DNA from: Pleurotus djamor
Taxonomy: Eukaryota; Basidiomycota; Agaricomycetes; Agaricales; Pleurotaceae
Length of the DNA stretch: 64,000 nucleotides
Reading direction: 5' to 3'
Assembly (NCBI GenBank): GCA_029747585.1
Contig: JAPEVF010000051.1
Coordinates: 1-64,000 of the forward strand
The position numbers and the translations under genes are program-made. Each line of letters begins with the position of its first letter. The first letter of the stretch is position 1. The notes below the pieces were generated by a model, which did no database searches, had not been told where the DNA came from, and saw only the letters and a list, made by a program, of their open reading frames with translations. Below, piece after piece: positions 54,590-64,000 of this stretch.

Positions 54590-56317
54590 AGATACCTACA
54601 GCTCTCTAAGAGTTTAAGGATCTCGGGATGCTTTAGGAAGTTTACGAGGTTGACAACCCAGAGCCGCCATGAAACGTTCAAAGGTGACAACGTCACTTTT
54701 GCGTTGATCCTTGCTATAGCGGAGCATAAATGCCTCATGGAAGAGGTCCCACAGCGACTTGAGCCAAGTCTCACGCAGAGGTTTAAGAGTTGTCCGTATT
54801 TCATCGTAAAATGAGTTGCGATCCGATTCCGATAGAAAGGAGGCCCATCTTCGTGTCGCGCGCGTTGTTACAATATATGTCTAACCAAGGGATAAGGGAG
54901 CGGTTGATATTCTTCGTCCTGGGTTTGGATTCGCCGAGGTTATAATGGACCGCGATCCAGATGAGGATGTAGTACAACGACTCTGCATCATGGTGGTACA
55001 TATGACCACCCTTTTAGTCAGCTTCGAGAAAGTCCAGAGCCACGAATGGAGCAGCTCCAGCGCGACTGGTGTAACTGTCGGTGGGTGTGAAGGCAAGATC
55101 CCAGTCATTGAGAAGTCCCATGGCCACGCCATTCTTGCACGAGAGCATCAACTCAGATCCCGATGGAGAACGAACCCGAGCTTGTAGGCGTAGTAATGAC
55201 CTAGAAGAACTCATGTCAGCTGAGAGACTGGAAGCCGGAAAGAAAATGAGATGTTTACATTCAACAATGTCTATGTAGACGGCCTTGAACTCCTTCAGAT
55301 TAGTGAGTTCCGAGAGGTGCCCATACCGTCTACTGAGGATGCGATTGCGGAGTCTCCGAAAAATATCTGCGTTGAGTGGCTTTTTGCCGAAATCAGGCCA
55401 ACTTAGCTTCGCGACGTCGCCCGGCGATTCCTCTCCAATCACATCATAGGTAGCTTGTTCTTTGTCTCTGCGAGACGATTTGACGAGGTCCTTCCAATCG
55501 AATGGACAGGGGAAGCCGTTCATAGTGCAAGAGACGGGAAGCGTTCCATGGGAGAGGGCGAAACGGAGCCACGTAACGTCTTCACCAGGGGGAATCAAGC
55601 CTTCTGTGAAAGTGGTCTTCTGGGTAGTATTCTTTCGTTCAGAAGAAGGAACAAGTAATTCGGCGCCTTGCAAGGTCGGCAGGGGTTCCATGGCTGAGTA
55701 GGCACTAAACTAAAAGGGACAACCAGTGTTTGAGATCCAAGTTGCTGGAGCGAGGCCTTGCCGATCGTGAGCAAAAGGCAGGCGAGTTTCAGTTTCTTTG
55801 GCTCTACCTGGGAGTTGAGAGGCGCGCTCAAGATCGCACTGCATTAATCAAGGTGTTGAGCAGTGATATGTAGTCCCTGAACAAGGATACCAGAGGCCCA
55901 GCGATGGGAATTGGCCGAAAAATACACCAAGACATAACGGGTTTACAAAGGGTGTTGGCAAGGTGTTGGAAGTTTCCGTATCAATGCAAGGCCACGTGAG
56001 AAGAAAGGGGTATCTCCGAGAGCCAGCGCAATGACATCGGTGTTGTGGTCTTCCTTATGCATGGTTTCGTCAAAGTCATTGAACATGACTGTAAGTGGGA
56101 CGGGCATGCCGGGTTTAGGAACGGCAGCTTCGTCGAGAAAGCTCAGTTTGGGGGTCCAGTCTTTTCCCTCGATGTAAGGAGCTTCCCCCAGGGAGAGTCC
56201 ATCAACGAAGGTCAGAAAGCCGTTGAAGTCAGCATCCTTGATTGTGTATCTTTCAACTTTTTCTATTATGGCAGTGTTGAGAAGAACGGAAGAGGTGAGA
56301 TCGTAGGAGCTGGACAT
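54590..56317 (-). pseudogene. FunK1 kinase copy C, degraded
   Basis: Remnant of a FunK1 gene, same strand as and next to copy B, but far more diverged. It opens with MSSSYDLTSSVLLNTAIIEK and VERYTIKDADFNGFLTFVDG, then loses frame after TPFFSRG. The middle of about 170 residues is missing. FSANSHRWASGILVQGLHIT is followed by an in-frame stop after QHLD. The kinase part keeps HYYAYKLGFVLHRDLS but a small deletion removes the residues containing the catalytic Asn and shifts the frame, before LLNDWDLAF; then MYHHDAESLYYILIW and VTFERFMAALGCQPRKLPK. Several stops and shifts make a working protein impossible. Its intron before the catalytic loop still begins GTAAAC. Confidence 0.85.
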
Positions 56318-56539
56318 TTTATCACTAGTGGCCGAGCTGAAGAACGGTAGACCACGGGGTTAATGGTGGTGGTCGTGGTGGCGGTGGTTGAATTGAAGTT
56401 ATCGAAAAGTTCACAGCTCGTCACATGATCGCGTAATTGAAAATTTTGAATTTGAAACTTTGAAAGTCGAGGGTCGGACATCGGGGTTTCGCTTGACGGA
56501 TGGTTGGGGTACTTACAACGTTTATACACAGAGAGCACG

Positions 56540-59500
56540 AAGTATAATACTCATAACATTCAAAATTGACATCCTTATTGTTGTGGCCAAATTTAGTGGG
56601 ATTCGAAGTACCAAGCTTCAAGTACATAAATACAATAGATCCAACATGGAATACATAGGGAAGGAAATGAGTAATGGAAGGCTATCTAAGCTACGGTGTT
56701 GGAATCATCCACGCTGGGAGCGGAAGCGTATTCTGTGGGGATCTTGCGGGGCTCGACGCCAAGAGCCTCCATAAAGCCTTCGAAGGTAGTCATCTCGGCT
56801 TTGGACGCGCGCTTGCGTGAGTCGGCCTCGTAATAGGCATCGCCAAAGTAGTTCCACAGTCCCTCAAGCCAAGTAAAACGCAGCGGCTGGAAGCAGGGTC
56901 TCAACTTCTCGAAGAGAGCGTCGCGGGTATTGATCTTGGTGATGAACTTTACTTTGTAACTTTCTGCCGTCGTGAAGCAACCTGTCCAAGGCTGAAGGAG
57001 GGGCTCGATTTCGGAGGCGCGGGGGTCGTCGGATCCAAGATCATAGTGAACGGCGGCCCAAACCAGGATGTAGAACAAAGACTCCAGATCGTGGTGGTAC
57101 ATATGGCCATTGTCATAGTCGTCCGAGAGTAGATCGATGGCCATGAAAGGCCCTGTCCCAGTGCGGCTGGTGTCACTCGCGGTGCGCACGTTGAACTTTG
57201 ATGAGAGATCCCAGTCGTTAACGAGTCCTCGAGCCTTTCCACTCCTGCGCGTGAACATCAAGTTTTGTTCACTCAGGTCGCGGTGGAGGATAAATCCAAG
57301 CTTGTAGGCGTAGTGGTGACCTAGGCAAACATGAGAACGACGCAAGAACATAAGTTTGAATATAGAAACTTACATTCAACGATGTCCACAAAGACGGTCT
57401 TAAATTCTTCCAAACTTTTGAGTTCCCAGAGGTGTTCGTACCGTCGACTGACCATGATCGTAAAGTGACGAAGGCCCATCGAGTACATAGCCTTGGACTC
57501 CGCGGCGGCTCGCTCGATGAGATACGCCCTGGGGAGTCCGGCTAGGGCTGCGGTGAATGAAACTGAGGTAACGACTTCAGGAAGATGGTCGCGCATGAAT
57601 GGGATTTTCTCGTGGAGGACTTCAAGAATGTCGGATTCGAGTTGTTGTCGGCCAGCGTCAGGCCAGCTCAGCTTAGCAATGTCATCCGCGTCATCCGATG
57701 CCTTCTCTTTGCCCTTTTGCGCAGACTTCTTCCCCTCCTGTTGTTCATCTTCCGTTCCTTCTTCCTGTTCATTCTTCTCAAAGCGGCCGGGAAACACGAT
57801 GGTGCCTCGGCCATTCAGGCCACAGTAGACGTAGAGCGGCTCGCCAGAGATGACAAAACGCGACCATGTCTTTTCATCGGGGACAGTTGACCCTTCATAG
57901 AGATTGAGCTTCCCTGCCACATCGTCGTTTCGTTTGGGTGGAGGAGGTATGAGGAGGTCTGCATCCTTCGGCGTCGGCAAGGGCCGCTGAATCGATGTGG
58001 CACCCGATGGGACGATGAATGGCTCGAAACCGAGTTCAGGAAGGGAAGCCTTTCCAATGCCAAGCAAGAGGAGCGCGAGTTTCTTCGGCTCCGCCTTGAA
58101 GTCGAAAGCAGTACTGGTGATCTTTCCGCAGCGGTCAAAGTATTGGATGGTGATACGGCGTCCTCGAACAAGGATCCCTGTGGTCCAGCGACGAGAGTTT
58201 GCCGACAAGCACTCCAAGGCATAAGACGCGCCTTGAGTCTCCTTCTTCACGCCTTGGTGACGTTTCCTAGGGGCCTCTTCCTCAAAATCACGGTGACGCT
58301 TTCCAGAGGTCCGAGTCGAGGGACCAGGTTGACCAGAAGCTTCGTTCGATACAAGAGCGGTGGTGGAGGGAAGGAGGGGAGAAACGTTGTCGTTGTCGTC
58401 GGGATGTTCAGCGATAGGAGCGGAAGTTCCTGCAGCAGACTGAATCGTCTTCGAGGTTTTGCTGCGGGAAAGTGTAGATTTACCTCGCCTTGCCGTATGA
58501 GATTGAGGCCAGCGGGACGATCCAGCTTTGACTTTGCTGGCCTTAATCCCGCCAAAGGACATCACTTTCTTCTCAGCCGGAGCGGGTTCCGCCACAGTGG
58601 CGAGCTTCTTCCCTCTGGATGCCTCCACCTCAATGTAAGCTTTGCAGAACTGCCAAGTCGGTTTCTTGGGATTGGGGATGTTCTTGGGGACGAATAGCCC
58701 GTCGGGTTTACGTCTAGTGCCAGAGTGGACCGCTTTGAGCTGGGTGGAACCAAAGACAAGCACTTCGATGTCAATGAGAGGGTATTTGACGAGTATGATT
58801 TTGTAGAAGTTGTCGAACAGAGCCTTGAGAGGTGAGTACATGTCGAGCTCTGATGAGGCTTCCTCAAAGGCGAGTAGATGGGCCGCATGCAAAGTCCAAG
58901 TCTTCCCCTCGATGTATTGGAAATCAGCCTCCGAAAGGCCATAGACAGCAGCAATGAAGGTGTCGAAATCAACGTTGAAAATGGAATACCCCTCAAGATC
59001 TCTATTTATGGCGGGGGTGAGATTCGTAAGAATTTTAGAAGTGACGGAAGCCGTCTTTTTGGAGTGTGGGGTTGTCAAGACGGACGACATACCTATACAA
59101 GATGGATGAGCAGGTTTCACGATAGAAGATGGGAAACACAACTCACTTGAACCAGAGCTGCTGGAGTAGTCACCCTCGTCCGACGAATATCCAACGGACC
59201 TAGACGAATCAGAGTCGTAGTCGGAGCCAGAGAAAGAGGTGCAGTCGTAGGAGTCAGCCATTTTATAGTGATCGGGTTGAGGATTATGGGCCACAGGACT
59301 CGTGGTGGTTGTGGTTGAAAGTGGAAAGTCCAAAAAGGGTCGAGTCGACGAACAATGGCTCTTTGCCACGTGATCGCGTGGTCCGTTACCCGATTTGGAC
59401 ATGGAGTCATGGCTTGGCGCCCATTGGGCCATTGCTCTGTTCGTCCGATCATAACAAGTTTCCTAGTTTGTATCACAATGAGCGTCGCCTAGTGCTGTGC

Positions 59501-59550
59501 AAGCCGCAGCACCGATTTGGACACGGAGCAAGCATTTGAAGGGGGAACAT
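56540..59550 (-). repeat. Inverted-repeat arm B (FunK1 unit)
   Basis: Reverse-complement partner of arm A (44084-47090). Spacer between arms is about 9.5 kb. The outer edge is near GAAGGGGGAAC at 59541-59550. Confidence 0.88.
56686..59261 (-). CDS. FunK1-type fungal protein kinase, copy B (intact)
   Basis: Paralogue of copy A in opposite orientation. The ATG at 59261 gives the identical N-terminus MADSYDCTSFSGSDYDSDSS and the same 54-base optional intron. After MSSVLTTPHS the two copies differ (KKTASVTSKILTNL against RRAASVRTKTVTNL in A), then become similar again. The kinase part is complete: ERAAAESKAMYSMGLRHFTI, SRRYEHLWELKSLEEF, then a 53-base intron with normal GTAAGT donor, HHYAYKLGFILHRDLSEQN with catalytic Asp and Asn, GLVNDWDLSS in place of DFG, and MYHHDLESLFYILVW. 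It ends PTEYASAPSVDDSNTVA. A long acidic/basic linker (EGTEDEQQEGKK, KGKEKASDDADDI) is shared. FunK1 proteins resemble aminoglycoside-phosphotransferase-like kinases; substrates are unknown. This is the copy most likely to be active. Confidence 0.88.
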
Positions 59551-59839
59551 AGAAAGATGTGGAACAAATCACTATTCTACGACATCTACCGAGGGATGCG
59601 TGCTTTCATGAGCGTTCAGTTTAAATTATCCAATTCCTCTCGGTTTATCTGCTAGATCTTCCATCTTCGTATACTGCTCACAAAACCCAGAAGGCTTGAA
59701 TCTTGCTTGAATCTTGCATCTTATCCCTAAATCAGGGGCGTCCTGCTCTCTGAAAGGAGGCTCCTAACACTATTACGTAATCAGCGCAGAGGACCGCGAC
59801 GCGTGTACTGATCACTTCGCCCATCCTTTCCTCTACGAT
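59551..59839. promoter_or_regulatory. Upstream region of proteasome alpha-4
   Basis: Short stretch between inverted-repeat arm B and the proteasome gene start. Contains CTTGAATCTTGCTTGAATCTTGC, a small direct repetition at about 59692-59720. No classical proteasome control element is evident by eye. Confidence 0.4.
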
Positions 59840-61093
59840 ATGTCACGTTCATACGATCGCGGTGAGTAGGCACGACTCCACGAATCTCAGCTTGCTCTAC
59901 GCTGCTAATAAATACTTCAGCACTCACCGTATTTTCACCCGATGGACATTTGTTCCAGGTCAGATCGCGACTCTAGCCAATATCAATCAGTAGTTCGACT
60001 AACCTATGGCATAGGTCGAGTATGCTTCTGAAGCTGTGAGAAAAGGAACATGTGCGGTATGTATCTCAGTGCTTTGGACTCAATACTTGCCTCACATTGG
60101 AATATGGTCGGATACAGGTTGGCGTTCGAGGGAAGGACGTTGTGATATTGGGTGTTGAGAAGAAGTCGATTCTACAACTGCAAGATCCCCGTACAGTGAG
60201 GAAGGTCGTCATGCTTGACGATCACATATGTCTGGCATTTGCGGGTGTGTCCCTTGATAATCTTTGCTTCGTGTCTGTACAATAACCTTTACAATTCCAG
60301 GTTTAACCGCTGATGGTCGTGTCTTGATTGACAAAGCGCGAGTGGAATGCCAGAGCCACAGGTTGACCGTTGAGGATCCCGTAACCGTCGAATATATCAC
60401 CAGACATATTGCAGGAATCCAACAGGTACTTCTTTGACTAGCTTGTGATCCTTAGTTATTGACATAGGATCTACAGCGGTATACCCAATCTGGTGGTGTC
60501 CGCCCATTCGGAATTTCTACGCTTATTGTTGGATTCGACCCTCACGATACCAAACCACGACTTTACCAAACTGAGCCCAGTGGAATTTATAGTGCTTGGA
60601 AGGTCAGCGTCCCCCGTCATGTTTCTCACTGGAAGTGGTTGACTCAGTTTACCTGTAGGCTAATGCCATCGGTCGTTCATCGAAGACTGTCCGCGAATTC
60701 TTGGAGAAGAACCACCGCGACGACCTGAGTCGCGACGATGCCATCAAGTTGACGGTCAAGAGCTTGCTGGAGGTTGTACAAACTGGGGCAAAAAACATTG
60801 AAATCAGCGTTATGGAGAGCTATGGCAAGATAACGGTGCGTGGTACTGTTGTCATGCTTGATTCCTTCTTGCTGATATACCTATGCAGCATCTTGACCTC
60901 TCCCAGATAGAGGCTATCGTCGCCGAGATTGAGCGAGAGAAGGAAGCTGGTACGCACCTTTCCCTTTTAGCCAGAGCATTCGTATACTCACTGCGTGGTA
61001 GAGGCCGAAAGGAAGCGCTCGCGACTAGCCGCAACAGCTGCTGGACAAGCAGCCATGATGCAACGAGCGGGCGAGCCAGGTCCCTCCCAGTAA
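59840..61093 (+). CDS. PRE6: 20S proteasome alpha-4 subunit (PSMA7/Pre6 type)
   Basis: Outer-ring subunit of the 20S proteasome core. The start at 59840 gives [20 protein letters not shown], the alpha N-terminal signature, then [14 protein letters not shown] and [20 protein letters not shown]. Further exons: [97 protein letters not shown], and a C-terminal helix [16 protein letters not shown] ending AGEPGPSQ at 61093. RPFGIS and WKANAIGR place it in the alpha-4 group. About eight short introns, several with exons under 60 bases. It lies next to FunK1 arm B and converges with DPM1, whose stop is 141 bp away. Confidence 0.94.
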
Positions 61094-61234
61094 TCCGGCG
61101 TATTGCATATCGGAGTGTACTCATATCTCAGTCAATGAAAATCACGAACTGCAGTCTTCCATTCGTCAGAGTTCTTCCGCCTCAAATTCCACATGTTCGC
61201 GAACGAAATAAATTACACATAGACAACAAAGCGA

Positions 61235-62786
<1,552 letters not shown>

Positions 62787-63953
62787 ATGACTGTATCTGT
62801 TCCCCCTTCATTGCCAGTTTCAAAGTGCATGGATGAGGTGACATTTCGATCGTCCCTTGGTTTTCCGTACGCATGTGGCCCAGTTACGGATATTTTCTGC
62901 TGTCTGGTTGAGCCACCTGTTACGAAACGGCCTGCTTGTGTTGCTGTCAAGAAATGGAGATTATATAGCCATCATAACGCAGATTCTGGAGTCTCTGCCT
63001 TTACTGAGGTGAGTACTAATCTATTGTACTCGTCACAAATACTTGTTACCGACGTCGAAGTATCGCAGCAACTCCGGAGCTGCGTCGATGTCTATGCTAG
63101 GCTGCGACATGCCAGAATAGTACCCATAACGGAACTTGAAGGCCCTTCAGGCTGCGTTCCGCTACTTACGATGCCATTCTATAAAAATGGAAATGTCTTG
63201 GATTACATCTCAAGGTACCCCTCCGCTAGTATCCGCAACCTTGTCAGTCAATTTCGACCAAAAGATTCCGTTACAGCATCCTTCTCACTCTCTGAATAGC
63301 AAGTGGATATCGCGACCGGATTGCAGTTCATGCATGCCCTGGATCCACCAGTTGCGCATGGAACCTTAAAAGCGGTGAGAAAATTTGTCGAGTCTGGGTA
63401 ACGTAGTACAGTTGTTTATCATGACTATTTTTAGTCCAACGTTATGGTAACCGACTCAGGAAGAGCTTGCATATCTGATGCATGCATTAACATGATGCCA
63501 ATGCCTCCAAGCTGGACCATCGAGAATGCCGTTTATGTGAGATGGCTGGCTCCTGAGATCCTCTCTTCAGGTGCTGAATCGGACGACTCGGACGCTCCAC
63601 TGGCGACACTACCTGGGGACGTTTACAGCTTTTCCATGACTTCAGTCGAAGTAAGTCAGCTTTCAGCTATTTTCATTCAGCATCAGCTCTCGCTTATATT
63701 GCACATCTCCTAGATGTTCACAGGGAAGCGACCATTCGCCCACATCCGATCGAGGGTAGCTGTCCTTCTGAGGGCGCTCCAAGGCGAACGCCCCGTCCGA
63801 CCTTCGCTTGATGAAGCGCCACAGCTTACCGATTCCACTTGGTCCATCTTACAGCACTGCTGGAAAGAAGATCCAGTATTACGGCCAACCATTTCAACCG
63901 TGAACGGTTGGCTACAATTGGTAACAGAGTCACGAAGTCCGTCTGAAAGATAA
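62787..63953 (+). CDS. Kinase-like protein (TKL-type), probable pseudokinase
   Basis: Protein with a kinase fold covering nearly its whole length. The ATG at 62787 gives MTVSVPPSLPVSKCMDEVTF. The ATP-binding lysine is in CVAVKKWRLYSHH. Later exons have SCVDVYARLRHARIVPI, LLTMPFYKNGNVLDYISRYP, VDIATGLQFMHALDPPVAHG, then TLKASNVMVTDSG: the catalytic loop reads HGTLKASN, so the catalytic Asp is Thr. In place of DFG is ISDAC. The APE motif is LAPEIL, followed by DVYSFSMTSVEMFTGKRPF and CWKEDPVLRPTIS, as in TKL kinases. The glycine-rich loop is not recognisable. Binding without phosphotransfer is likely. Agaricomycetes have many TKL-like genes with such losses. The stop is at 63953. Confidence 0.8.
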
Positions 63954-64000
63954 ATAAATTATGCATGTTACACGATACCCCAATGATATCCCAATACCCT

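Overview
The window is nuclear DNA of a filamentous basidiomycete, most likely an Agaricomycete. Nearly every gene is cut by several introns of about 50-60 bases with GT..AG ends and CTAAC/CTAAT-like branch points. Three FunK1-type kinases (a family expanded in mushroom-forming fungi) are present, and several proteins have their best recognisable relatives in that group. Isolated N bases, mostly between 10.17 and 11.71 kb, and one likely single-base deletion suggest a draft assembly.

Layout. 0-8 kb: 3' part of pyridoxal-phosphate synthase PDX1, a small unknown four-exon gene, a 7-TM membrane protein, and an arginine/proline-rich nuclear-type protein divergent from cyclin L. 8-14 kb: a complete Argonaute and a Ypt1/Rab1 GTPase, both minus strand. 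14-31 kb: a secreted, membrane-anchored aspartic protease, a small zinc-ribbon protein, a Zn2Cys6 transcription factor with nearly 4 kb of non-coding DNA beyond its stop, and NOP16 divergent from respiratory subunit QCR10. 31-42 kb: a HAD-like phosphatase, a 4.4-kb gene-poor gap, a penta-EF-hand protein and a long-chain acyl-CoA synthetase.

43.7-59.6 kb is the accessory part. A mariner-type MITE and a FunK1 kinase (copy A) lie between two diverged direct repeats. A second FunK1 (copy B) lies about 9.5 kb away in inverted orientation, and a decayed third copy (C) sits beside B. Between A and C/B are ordinary genes: cytochrome c haem lyase, nitronate monooxygenase, an intron-containing tRNA-Arg(TCT), an extradiol dioxygenase and a ZUFSP-type peptidase. 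The 3-kb FunK1 arms form a large inverted repeat that could invert this block. Copy A has lost the GT splice donor just before its catalytic loop.

59.8-64 kb: proteasome alpha-4, dolichol-phosphate mannose synthase DPM1 and a kinase-like protein without the catalytic aspartate. Genes are often paired head to head at 140-600 bp, implying shared promoters. No multi-gene pathway cluster is evident; apart from the FunK1 region this is a run of housekeeping genes.
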